Shown here piece by piece: positions 13,581 to 20,409 of a stretch of 24,955 nt of DNA. The number at the start of each line of letters is the position of its first letter. Within the stretch, counting starts at the first letter, position 1. The translations under genes and the position numbers were made by a program. Origin of the DNA: a candidate division WWE3 bacterium RIFCSPLOWO2_01_FULL_39_13 (GTDB lineage: Bacteria > Patescibacteriota > WWE3 > 2-01-FULL-39-13); NCBI GenBank assembly GCA_001772665.1, contig MEVH01000004.1, forward strand, positions 1-24,955, given 5' to 3'. The notes under the pieces are model-generated. The model was given only the letters and a program-made list of their open reading frames with translations, made no database searches and was not told the origin of the DNA.

Positions 13581-13911
13581 CAGAATAGAAATATGGATAT
13601 ACCCTGTGGATTCGTCCTCCCTCGGATGTTCTCTCCTTAAATAGTTCCAATACAGTAGCTAAAATCCTGGGAAATGGAGTTTTCGCAATAGACTTTTTAG
13701 GTTTTTGTTCCTGTTTTGTTTCATTCTGTTCACTATAGATTATCAATTCGAAAAGTACTTTGTCATTTTTGATCTATAGACTTTAATCATGGAGCTTTGT
13801 GAAATACAGGCAAATTTCGAAGCTCTATGGCGGGGAATTGAGACTGAGATTTGGTACGAACTTATAAGTTTTCTCCAATTGCCCCGCATGTAAATTACTT
13901 AATTAAAGGAG
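13581..13911. other. Intergenic region with structured leader for the TasA-like gene
   Basis: The first half (13581-13750) shows no clear signal. A minus-strand frame (13746-13546, TTG start, about 66 codons, lysine/glutamate-rich at its start) overlaps the end of nrdJ and is not convincing. A likely promoter is TTGTCA (13760-13765), a 16-nt spacer, and TTTAAT (13782-13787). The transcript from about 13794 would fold into GAGCTT...AAGCTC with inner GAAAT/ATTTC (13792-13825). A second, larger stem is GCGGGGAATTG (13830-13840) pairing with CAATT-g-CCCCGC (13876-13887) and enclosing a small AACTT/AAGTT hairpin (13859-13870). A strong Shine-Dalgarno, AAAGGAGGTG, follows (13905-13914). Confidence 0.6.
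13760..13787 (+). promoter_or_regulatory. Sigma-70-type promoter for the TasA/SipW pair
   Basis: TTGTCA, 16-nt spacer, TTTAAT. The predicted start near 13794 coincides with the base of the first leader hairpin, leaving a leader of about 125 nt. Long leaders are rare in this window, where other genes look leaderless. Confidence 0.45.
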
Positions 13912-13920
13912 GTGAAAAAG

Positions 13921-14520
13921 ATGAAAAAGATACTTGCCAGTTTGGTAATTATTGCAATGGCAGTGGTTTCGCTGTTTCAAGCGACATCCGCGGTTTTCGA
14001 AGAAAGCGTGAGAGTCGCGGGAACTTCGTTTACTGTCGGAACCTCCGCAGAAGACAATACTGCCGGAAACACCGCTTTGAAGTTTTTGCTTAATGTGTCG
14101 GGTTCGACAGAGTCCTCTAATCTAACTGATACTGTAGCTGGACCGGTGTTAGATAATATTGATTCTATATGGTCAGATGTTATTCTCCTCAAGCTTTATA
14201 ACAAAGGAACGACTCCTTTGAATGTTGTAAGCAAGGCTGAATATATTAATGACCCTAATACTTTGAGGGATGACATTTTTGTTAAAGCCGTTGCCTGGAA
14301 TGATGCAAACAACAATGGAGTTCTGGACAGTGGAGAAGAAGGGGTTTCGTATGGGTACGATACAATACTCCGCTGGAGAAATGATACTTTTCCAGTTGGA
14401 TTACTTGGATCCGGAGAGGTTAAGGGAGTAGCACTAAAATTTGACGGTACGGGTGTAACCGATTCAAATATCGGCCAGTCGGCTGTTTATGATTTTGTGT
14501 TTACCGGTGTAGAGGAGTAA
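13921..14520 (+). CDS. TasA/camelysin-like secreted protein
   Basis: This 199-aa protein starts at ATG 13921, 7 nt after a textbook Shine-Dalgarno; the in-frame GTG at 13912 lies inside that site. A signal peptide (MKKILASLVIIAMAVVSLFQ, cleavage near ATSA/V at residue 24) is followed by VFEESVRVAGTSFTVGTSAED, matching the start of camelysin/TasA-type proteins (ATFAFFSD...NTFTAGT in classic members). Residues 128-139, DANNNGVLDSGE, resemble a calcium-binding EF-hand/dockerin-like loop. TasA proteins form extracellular fibres, and camelysins were described as surface metalloproteases. The next gene is a SipW-like signal peptidase, the usual processing partner. A fibre or surface-layer role is inferred from this pairing. 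Confidence 0.8.
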   Translation: MKKILASLVIIAMAVVSLFQATSAVFEESVRVAGTSFTVGTSAEDNTAGNTALKFLLNVSGSTESSNLTDTVAGPVLDNIDSIWSDVILLKLYNKGTTPLNVVSKAEYINDPNTLRDDIFVKAVAWNDANNNGVLDSGEEGVSYGYDTILRWRNDTFPVGLLGSGEVKGVALKFDGTGVTDSNIGQSAVYDFVFTGVEE

Positions 14521-14532
14521 AGAGGTGATTTT

Positions 14533-14574
14533 AGCCGGGATAAAGACTCATCTTTTGCGTTATTTATCCCGGTT
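14533..14574 (+). promoter_or_regulatory. Stable intra-operon stem-loop between tasA-like gene and sipW
   Basis: CCGGGATAAA (14535-14544) pairs with TTTATCCCGG (14563-14572), extendable by two pairs, with an 18-nt loop. No U tract follows, so it is not a classic terminator. It may protect the 3' end of the upstream mRNA and lower expression of the peptidase gene 12 nt downstream. Confidence 0.6.
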
Positions 14575-14585
14575 AGATTAAAGAT

Positions 14586-15197
14586 ATGAAAACATCAATA
14601 AAAATCTTTGCAGTATTTATACTATTGTTTCTAAGTACTGCAAGTTATCTGAAAAACGCTAAGTACAAAGGTATAGGCTTGTATTACGCCTCCTCGAGTT
14701 CTATGGAGCCGGCAATACAAGAAAATTCTGCAGTGATTACAAGATCATCTGAAAGTTATGAGATTAACGACATAATTACTTTTAAAAATCCTGTGGATCT
14801 AGCAAAAACAATAACTCATAGGATTGTCGGCAAAAGCTTTGACAACGGAGAATATTTTGTAACCAGAGGAGATGCAAATGATACTGACGATCCTTGGCAG
14901 ATTTACACTGATATCATAGAAGGCAGGGTTATTTTTAAGATTCCATTTATTGGATACGCGGTAAGTTTTGTGCAAAAACCTGCTGGTCTTGTAATAGGGA
15001 TGATAATACCCTCTGGTCTGCTTGTTTTTTGGGAAACAGAAGTTTTGTATAAAGAGATCAGAAGGATAAAAGATGTTATATACAAAAGATCAATGAGGAG
15101 GCGGCTTTTTATAAGAAGAAGCAAGCTGCGTCTGCAAAATTGGCTTATGAGGGTTGATGAAATCTTTTCTGGGGTGGCTAAATCTAGAACTTCTTAG
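14586..15197 (+). CDS. sipW: SipW-like (ER-type) signal peptidase I
   Basis: This 203-aa membrane protease removes signal peptides. An N-terminal transmembrane helix (5-20) is followed by the catalytic serine box SSSMEP (S39), ITFKNP, and THRIVG with His at 78 where typical bacterial enzymes have Lys. Next come RGDANDTDDP (94-103) and a C-terminal hydrophobic segment (about 122-147) with a strongly basic tail. Ser/His catalysis and a second membrane segment are features of ER-type enzymes such as SipW, which processes TasA in Bacillus. It follows the TasA-like gene, separated by the stem-loop, and probably acts on it. Confidence 0.9.
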   Translation: MKTSIKIFAVFILLFLSTASYLKNAKYKGIGLYYASSSSMEPAIQENSAVITRSSESYEINDIITFKNPVDLAKTITHRIVGKSFDNGEYFVTRGDANDTDDPWQIYTDIIEGRVIFKIPFIGYAVSFVQKPAGLVIGMIIPSGLLVFWETEVLYKEIRRIKDVIYKRSMRRRLFIRRSKLRLQNWLMRVDEIFSGVAKSRTS

Positions 15198-15239
15198 ATT
15201 TTGGATCAACATACTTCTCTCGGAAAACTGTAGTGAATA

Positions 15240-15342
15240 CCGCCAACAGGAGTTGGCGGCTTCCAATGCCTTCACTGCGTGAGTCCGCCTCAGGCGGACG
15301 CCTTTTCATCCCCCGACTGAAGTCGGGGGCTTTGAGTGGCAT
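15240..15342. repeat. Cluster of three GC-rich palindromes (REP/BIME-like)
   Basis: Three perfect hairpins lie in tandem: CCGCCAAC-AGGA-GTTGGCGG (15240-15259), GTCCGCC-TCA-GGCGGAC (15283-15299) and CCCCCGACT-GA-AGTCGGGGG (15310-15329). An outer pair ATGCC/GGCAT (15266-15270/15338-15342) could close the last two into one multi-armed structure. The GGCGGA core recurs next to tRNA-Trp at 599-613. They sit between sipW and the bidirectional terminator, so they are not needed as terminators. Confidence 0.75.
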
Positions 15343-15364
15343 AGTAAAGGTGGTTGTATAAATC

Positions 15365-15397
15365 AAAAAAGACGGTGCGTTTAGCCACCGTCTTTTT
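15365..15397. terminator. Bidirectional terminator sipW / HU
   Basis: An A tract (15365-15370), GACGGTG (15371-15377), an 8-nt loop, CACCGTC (15386-15392) and a T tract to 15397. It works for convergent transcripts: plus from sipW, minus from the HU gene. Confidence 0.85.
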
Positions 15398-15416
15398 CTT
15401 TAGGTGCAAGCAGTGA

Positions 15417-15689
15417 TTACTTTACTGCCTCTTTAAGGGGTTTTGCCGCCTTAAAGACAACTGCATTTCTTGCAGGGATCACTATCTTAGCTCCAGTCTG
15501 AGGATTTCTTCCGTCTCTTGCGGCTCTTTTCCTTACTTCAAAGGTTCCTAAGCCAGACACCTGAACTTTTTCTCCTCTTACCAACGTAGAAGAGACTCCC
15601 TCGACCATAGCATCGACTACTCTGCGAACTTGGGCCTTGGGCATATCCAGCTTGCCGGCCAGCATTTCAACTAATTCTGTCTTGGTCAC
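15417..15689 (-). CDS. hup: HU-family DNA-binding protein
   Basis: This 90-aa histone-like protein bends and compacts DNA. From GTG 15689 it begins MTKTELVEMLAGKLDM. This is the standard HU start and length. An earlier in-frame GTG at 15698 lies inside the Shine-Dalgarno (AAGGGGGTGAT), so it is rejected. Core motifs are VSGLGTFEVRKRAARDGRNPQTGAKIVIPARNAVVFKAAKPLKEAV, containing the GRNPQTG beta-arm tip with its intercalating proline. It has its own TTGACA promoter, surrounded by inverted repeats, and ends at a bidirectional terminator, so it is a single-gene unit. Confidence 0.97.
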   Translation of the reverse strand: MTKTELVEMLAGKLDMPKAQVRRVVDAMVEGVSSTLVRGEKVQVSGLGTFEVRKRAARDGRNPQTGAKIVIPARNAVVFKAAKPLKEAVK

Positions 15690-15773
15690 ACTAATCACCC
15701 CCTTAATAGAGAACTTGAAAGTCTTTGCTTCGCCTAACCTTGTTATTTCAACAAGATTCAGCTATGCTAAATC

Positions 15774-15803
15774 AACATAGCGCGAATGAGGTTGATTTGT
15801 CAA
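15774..15803 (-). promoter_or_regulatory. Sigma-70 promoter of HU with flanking inverted repeats
   Basis: On the minus strand TTGACA (15803-15798), an 18-nt spacer and TATGTT (15779-15774). Inverted repeats surround it: ATTTGTCA/TGACAAAT (15795-15802/15821-15828) over the -35, GCTATG/CATAGC (15761-15766/15776-15781) over the -10 and start site, and CTTGTT/AACAAG (15739-15744/15750-15755) in the leader. Confidence 0.65.
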
Positions 15804-15827
15804 TCATTTTCTGGTTAATATGACAAA

Positions 15828-17378
15828 TTATGTCGCAGTAGATGCTGCTCTCACTTCTCTGATGACTACTACATTCACAGTCCCTGGATATGTTTGCTCT
15901 TTTTCAATCTTTTTGGCTATATCGCTACTGAGCTTGACAGCATGTGCATCTGTGACCTCATGCGGTTTCACAATTACCCTTAACTCGCGCCCTGCTGAAA
16001 TCGCATATGCTTTTTCTACACCATCAAATGAAGCTGCGATCTCCTCTAAACTTTTCATTCTTTTTACATAATTTTCCAAATCTTCGTATCTAGCACCAGG
16101 TCTAGACCCAGAAATAGAGTCGGCAATCTGGACTATCACCCCTTCAACAGACGACGGCTTGTCTTCGTGATGCTCAAGAATTGCTGTTACAACAGTCTGA
16201 GGAATGTTGAATTTTTTAACATAGTCAGCACCAAGTTCAATATGGCTGCCTTCTTTATCTGTAATTATCTTGCCAATGTCATGGAGAAGACATGCCAGCT
16301 TTGTCAAAGCAACATCAGCTCCTATTTCATGGGCGATCTTTACCCCTATTAGAGTCTCTTCAAGCGTATGCTGTACCATGTTCTGGCCATAAGATGTTCT
16401 GTATTTAAAGTGTCCCAATTTTTGAACGAGCTCTTTTGGAAGATTATATACACTTACTCTTCTGCACAAGTCTTCACCAGCCACGAGAAGTATCTTGTCC
16501 ATCTCATCCTTAGTCTTTTTAACAATCTCTTCTATACGCGAAGGCTGGATTCTACCGTCTTTCAAAAGTTTTTCCATAGACAACTTCGCTATTTCCCGTC
16601 TTACGGCATCAAAACTTGACAGCCTTACTTCGTCATTTTCTTCGAAATCAACGTTTACACCGGTTAAGTCTTCGAAGGCTTTAATATTACGGCCTTCTTT
16701 CCCGATAATTCTCCCTTTTATATCGGGATCACTTAGCTTTACTGTTGATATTGTGTATTCAGGAACATAGTCGGTTGAAGCGTGCTGCATTGCGTCTACC
16801 AGTATGTCCTTCGCTATTTTATCTGACTCAAGCTGAAGTTTTTCTTCATATTCTTTAATTCTTCTTGCGATATCGTTTTCAAGGGTTTTTTCGAGATTGT
16901 GAATCATGAGATCCTTTGCCTCTTCTTTTGTCAGTGAAGCAATGCTTTCCAGCCTTGAAATCTGTTTAAGTCTTAGATTTTCGATTTCCTGTGTTCTAGT
17001 TTTAAGTTGGTTTTTAGTGTTTTCTACACGCTTTTCTCTTTCGTCGATCTCTTTAATTTTTACATAGATCTCATCCAGCCTTTTGTCGGCTTTTCTTTCA
17101 AGTTCAATTGCTTTTTGGGATATGTTTTTAGCTTCGTTCTCAGCGTTTTGTCTGATTTTTATCGCCTCGCTCTGGGCTTCGAAGGTAAGACCTTTGGCTT
17201 TCTCTTTTGCCAAATTGAGCAGTTCTTCTTCTTTCTGCTTGATCTCTTTGCCAACCTCATCTTTCTTAATGTCTGTGTCTTTTTTATTTTCCTTTGATGG
17301 TTTGATAACCGCAAAGTATGCTGCTATTACAGTTACGAGCGGGGTTATTATTGATAATATTACTGCATCTAAACTCAT
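15828..17378 (-). CDS. rny: Ribonuclease Y
   Basis: This 516-aa membrane-anchored endoribonuclease starts mRNA decay. It has one N-terminal membrane helix (about residues 5-25) and a long coiled coil rich in Lys/Glu (about 30-200). A KH domain follows with GRIIGKEGRNIKAFEDLTGV, then an HD domain (LACLLHDIGK, preceded by QHTLEE and followed by EHHEDKP) carrying the metal ligands. The C-terminal region ends VVVIREVRAAS, as in the family. Length is normal. No strong Shine-Dalgarno is seen. It lies downstream of recA-recX, and its stop codon touches the inverted repeat at the HU promoter. Confidence 0.97.
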   Translation of the reverse strand: MSLDAVILSIITPLVTVIAAYFAVIKPSKENKKDTDIKKDEVGKEIKQKEEELLNLAKEKAKGLTFEAQSEAIKIRQNAENEAKNISQKAIELERKADKRLDEIYVKIKEIDEREKRVENTKNQLKTRTQEIENLRLKQISRLESIASLTKEEAKDLMIHNLEKTLENDIARRIKEYEEKLQLESDKIAKDILVDAMQHASTDYVPEYTISTVKLSDPDIKGRIIGKEGRNIKAFEDLTGVNVDFEENDEVRLSSFDAVRREIAKLSMEKLLKDGRIQPSRIEEIVKKTKDEMDKILLVAGEDLCRRVSVYNLPKELVQKLGHFKYRTSYGQNMVQHTLEETLIGVKIAHEIGADVALTKLACLLHDIGKIITDKEGSHIELGADYVKKFNIPQTVVTAILEHHEDKPSSVEGVIVQIADSISGSRPGARYEDLENYVKRMKSLEEIAASFDGVEKAYAISAGRELRVIVKPHEVTDAHAVKLSSDIAKKIEKEQTYPGTVNVVVIREVRAASTAT

Positions 17379-17478
17379 TTTTCTTGTTCTACGGGGTTTT
17401 CAGAGAAAGAATCAGCAGGCTGATTTATAGCTGACGCTGTGTTTTATCTCAGGATATTCTGAAGTATTTTTTGATTTT

Positions 17479-17673
17479 TTACCATGTATCATTTCGTTTT
17501 TTTGATAAACTTCCTTTAACCTTAATCAATATAAAAACCTGGTTAAGATAATAAAGCCTCTCATGAACAAATTCTGCTTCTTCCTTTGATGTTATTTCTC
17601 TGTCAACACCTTGCTTAATTAAATACTGAAAAAGGCCTCTTGACCTTTTGTACAGTGTTATTTTATGGATTAG
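17479..17673 (-). pseudogene. Start-less coding-like ORF between recX and rny
   Basis: After a TGA at 17676-17674, the minus strand has 64 open codons ending at TAA 17481-17479. The sequence looks protein-like: KRSRGLFQYLIKQGVD, REITSKEEAEFVHERLYYLN, QVFILIKVKGSLSKKRNDTW. No ATG, GTG or TTG exists until very near the end; CTG 17655 or an ATA/ATT would be needed. It may be the 3' remnant of a lost gene or an ORF using a rare start, or coupled to the recX stop (17665-17663), which it overlaps. I recognise no family. The remaining gap to rny (17379-17478) holds only a small palindrome AATCAGC/GCTGATT (17410-17425). Confidence 0.35.
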
Positions 17674-18334
17674 TCAGTATACTGTCAACAGCGCTGGATG
17701 CTGTTGTATATTCAAACCCTCGTCCCATAAGGTATTTTAATATCTTTTGCTTCAAAATGATTGGATTTTGATTTGCTTCGGACAGATTTGCCAGTTTCTT
17801 TTTTGCAGCTTGTACTGCCCTATCTTTTTCGTCCTCATCTGGTATTGCCTTTATAATTTGGTCAGATATTTCAGGATCTATGCCTTTTTGGGCAAGCTCC
17901 TGTTTAATAAAAATTCTACCTTTGGGAAGTTTTTGTGAAAGTCTCTGTGATGATATCCATTCAGCAAAACCTTTGTCATCTATGTATTTATTTTTCTTTA
18001 GGTATCGAATAACTTCGTAAAGTATGGATAGTTTTTTAGGTAATTCAAGTTTGTTCAGCTCCTCGTTTTTGTAGATCTTTCTTTTCAAATATCTGTTTAC
18101 CTCCAGCTCGCTGTGCGGTCTTGACCCTAGGAATATTATACTGTTGTACAATAGAAGACTTACCCCTGCTTTCAGCTTTAAGTCTTCTATTCTTTCAGAA
18201 GAAATTTCATCACCGGTGGCAACATTTTCTTTTATTAGATCATTTGCTGAAATACTGAAGGCATAGGACCCGTCTACAATAACGCTGTATCTGTCCTGTT
18301 TTCTTTTCTGCCTGGTGATTTTTGTAATTTTCAC
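17663..18334 (-). CDS. recX: Regulatory protein RecX
   Basis: This 223-aa protein binds RecA filaments and limits their growth. The family pattern of three-helix repeats is visible: SLLLYNSIIFLGSRPHSELEVNRYLKRK, then a YLKKNKYIDDKGFAEWISSQRL repeat with KLPKGRIFIKQELAQKGID, and a C-terminal KQKILKYLMGRGFEYTTASSAVDSIL. The start is GTG 18334 (MKITKITRQKRKQDRYSVIV). It lies 61 nt downstream of recA on the same strand, the standard arrangement. Confidence 0.95.
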   Translation of the reverse strand: MKITKITRQKRKQDRYSVIVDGSYAFSISANDLIKENVATGDEISSERIEDLKLKAGVSLLLYNSIIFLGSRPHSELEVNRYLKRKIYKNEELNKLELPKKLSILYEVIRYLKKNKYIDDKGFAEWISSQRLSQKLPKGRIFIKQELAQKGIDPEISDQIIKAIPDEDEKDRAVQAAKKKLANLSEANQNPIILKQKILKYLMGRGFEYTTASSAVDSILTNP

Positions 18335-18395
18335 ATTTATGCAACTTCAAACTCCAAATTTTTGGAAGTGGCAGGAAGACGCATCTGTAACCATA

Positions 18396-19433
18396 TCACT
18401 TTTTGCCGTCTATTTCTGTCGGAGTGATGCTACCTTTTTTGAGTTTTTCGTAAACATGTTTTTCAACCTCAGTCATTATTTTAGGGTTTTGTGAGAGATA
18501 CTGTTTTGCGTTTTCTCTCCCTTGTGCGATATTTTCCCCTTTGTATCTGAACCATGCTCCACTGCTCTCAATAATCCCGTATTCGATTGCGGAATCAAGA
18601 ATGCTTCCTTCACGGCTGATGCCTTTCCCGAACATGATGTCAAGTTCCGCTGATTTAAAGGGAGGAGCCACCTTGTTTTTCACGACCTTGACTCTGACTC
18701 TGTTTCCAACTGCAACTCCCTTTTCCGTTATGCTTTGTATTCTTCTAATTTCCAGCCTTATTGACGCGTAAAATTTCAGCGATCGTCCCCCTGTTGTTGT
18801 TTCGGGATTCCCAAACATAACGCCTATTTTTTCTCTAATTTGATTTGTAAAAAGAATAATTGTTCTGCTTCTGTTTGCAATCGCTGTAATTTTTCTTAAA
18901 GCTTGGCTCATAAGCCTAGCCTGTAGACCCATATGGCTGTCCCCCATTTCGCCCTCTATTTCGGCTCTTGGCGTCAGCGCAGCAACAGAGTCAATAACGA
19001 TCAAATCTATAGCCGAGCTTCTAATAAGAGTCTCGGTTATTTCAAGCGCCTGCTCGCCGTTGTCGGGCTGGGATATATAAAGCTCGTCAACTTTGACTCC
19101 GATGTTTTTTGTATAAATAGGATCAAATGCATGCTCAGCATCAATGAATGCAGCTTTTCCTCCAAGCTTTTGCACCTCAGAAATTATGCTAAGTGCTAAC
19201 GTGGTTTTTCCGCTAGATTCGGGACCGTATATTTCAATAATCCTCCCTCTTGGAATTCCTCCTACTCCTGTGGCAATGTCCAAAGTCAGGGATCCTGTAG
19301 AAACAACCTCTAAGTTTGGTACTGGGGATGTTCCGCCCATCTGCATTATCGCCCCCTTGCCGTAATGTTTCTCTATTTGCGCAATGGCTGATTTTAATGC
19401 TTCAGATTTATTTTTGTCCGCGTCTTCGCTCAT
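18396..19433 (-). CDS. recA: Recombinase RecA
   Basis: This 345-aa strand-exchange ATPase also acts as the SOS co-protease. Visible features are Walker A GPESSGKT (70-77), the conserved catalytic glutamate segment (IDAEHAFDP), LIVIDSVAAL (Walker B), loop L1 GDSHMGLQARLMSQALRKI, loop L2 with FTNQIREKIGVMFGNPETTTGG, and a lysine-rich end. Length and motifs are normal. It starts 2 nt after the stop of the YdjM-like gene and is followed by recX, so the three are probably one transcript. I saw no LexA-type operator upstream. Confidence 0.98.
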   Translation of the reverse strand: MSEDADKNKSEALKSAIAQIEKHYGKGAIMQMGGTSPVPNLEVVSTGSLTLDIATGVGGIPRGRIIEIYGPESSGKTTLALSIISEVQKLGGKAAFIDAEHAFDPIYTKNIGVKVDELYISQPDNGEQALEITETLIRSSAIDLIVIDSVAALTPRAEIEGEMGDSHMGLQARLMSQALRKITAIANRSRTIILFTNQIREKIGVMFGNPETTTGGRSLKFYASIRLEIRRIQSITEKGVAVGNRVRVKVVKNKVAPPFKSAELDIMFGKGISREGSILDSAIEYGIIESSGAWFRYKGENIAQGRENAKQYLSQNPKIMTEVEKHVYEKLKKGSITPTEIDGKK

Positions 19434-19435
19434 AT

Positions 19436-20041
19436 TTAGTTAAAACTATATAAAAAGGGCAGTAATGCAATAAAGACCCCTGCTTCTATAATAGCAATAA
19501 AAGATAGCAATAATCTAAACTGTTTATGAAAATTTGCAAAACTTTTTATGAACAATCCGAAACCTAGTAATGAAATCATAGATTCAGCAAGCATGAATGA
19601 AGAGTGAAAATATCCTAGAAATCCTTTGTTTTTATCAATCTGAGAGTGTTCAAACTGAAACGAAAAATTAGAAAATGGCTTGAACAAATAAACTTTATCT
19701 ACGAAGGAATCCCCTATCAAATGAAACAAAATCCCGATAAAAAAAACTGCAATCACAGATGCCTGGATTTTGGTATATTGGTGAAGCCGAGATCCTCCAA
19801 TAATTAAGGCGAGTACGAAAAGATAGGGAATCATCGAGTGCGTCAATAGCTCCCTATGGTCTGCCTGCGTGTTAATGAAAATCGGGTAGAGGATGTCGAA
19901 ATCTGGAAATATAGACCCTAAGATCGCAGATGTCCAAAGCGCCATTTTTTGCCTTGGATTGCTGAAAACGCCCTTCCCTCGGTATACAGATTCATATGCG
20001 AAAGCAATAATCATTCCAATAAAAGCGTGAGCAAAAATCAT
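19436..20041 (-). CDS. YdjM-like (DUF457) membrane-bound metal-dependent hydrolase
   Basis: This 201-aa integral membrane protein has about four to five hydrophobic helices. It carries the conserved metal-site pattern of the LexA-regulated hydrolase family: HAFIG at residues 5-9, GSIFPDFD, DHRELLTHS and a later FHLIGDSFVD. The biochemical substrate of the family is unknown; E. coli YdjM is SOS-controlled. Its stop is 2 nt before recA. An extended -10 (TGTTATAAT) lies 9 nt before the ATG, giving a leader of about 3 nt. It is divergent from thioredoxin. Confidence 0.85.
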   Translation of the reverse strand: MIFAHAFIGMIIAFAYESVYRGKGVFSNPRQKMALWTSAILGSIFPDFDILYPIFINTQADHRELLTHSMIPYLFVLALIIGGSRLHQYTKIQASVIAVFFIGILFHLIGDSFVDKVYLFKPFSNFSFQFEHSQIDKNKGFLGYFHSSFMLAESMISLLGFGLFIKSFANFHKQFRLLLSFIAIIEAGVFIALLPFLYSFN

Positions 20042-20050
20042 GGCGGACTG

Positions 20051-20059
20051 ATTATAACA
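20051..20059 (-). promoter_or_regulatory. Extended -10 promoter of the ydjM-recA-recX unit
   Basis: On the minus strand TGTTATAAT, with the hexamer ending 9 nt before ATG 20041. No Shine-Dalgarno follows and no palindromic SOS operator is visible around it. Confidence 0.6.
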
Positions 20060-20145
20060 CTTAAAACAGGTGGTTTGATTTTTTAACTGGAGTATGTAGA
20101 ATGCTTATGAATACTGGAAAGTCTTATTAATATTTGATATGCGTT

Positions 20146-20409
20146 ATGATTACACTTATAGATTTTTATGCCGAGTGGTGTGGACCATGCCAGGCCATGA
20201 AACCATTAATGGAGGCCATAGAGAAAACGTATAAAGATAAGGTTCAGATAGAACGAGTTGATGTGGATAGTTCTCAAAGCAAAGCAATGGAGTTTAGTGT
20301 AATGAGCATTCCAACTCTTGTTATTTTAAAGGACGGGAGAGAAATCGATAGAAAAATTGGATTGATAACAGAGCCAGTTTTGAAACAGTGGATTGATTCA
20401 AACCTATGA
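20146..20409 (+). CDS. trxA: Thioredoxin
   Basis: This 87-aa protein is a disulfide reductant. The active site WCGPC is at residues 11-15 (C12, C15), with the upstream LIDFYAEW strand and the cis-proline loop SIPTLVILKDG. It is slightly shorter than standard thioredoxin because the N-terminal helix is missing. An in-frame TTG at 20134 would add four residues; ATG 20146 is preferred. The stop overlaps the GAPDH start (ATGA). It could supply electrons to the class II reductase, which is otherwise without a reductant in this window. Confidence 0.95.
   Translation: MITLIDFYAEWCGPCQAMKPLMEAIEKTYKDKVQIERVDVDSSQSKAMEFSVMSIPTLVILKDGREIDRKIGLITEPVLKQWIDSNL

Noticed and set aside
13546..13746. Minus-strand frame opposite the end of nrdJ
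   Set aside because: TTG start, overlaps the nrdJ zinc-ribbon codons on the other strand, no Shine-Dalgarno and no family resemblance. Only its first 40 codons look protein-like.
15240..15342. CRISPR array or riboswitch
   Set aside because: The three hairpins have different sequences and no regular repeat-spacer pattern, and no downstream gene would be regulated. Individual palindromes explain it better.
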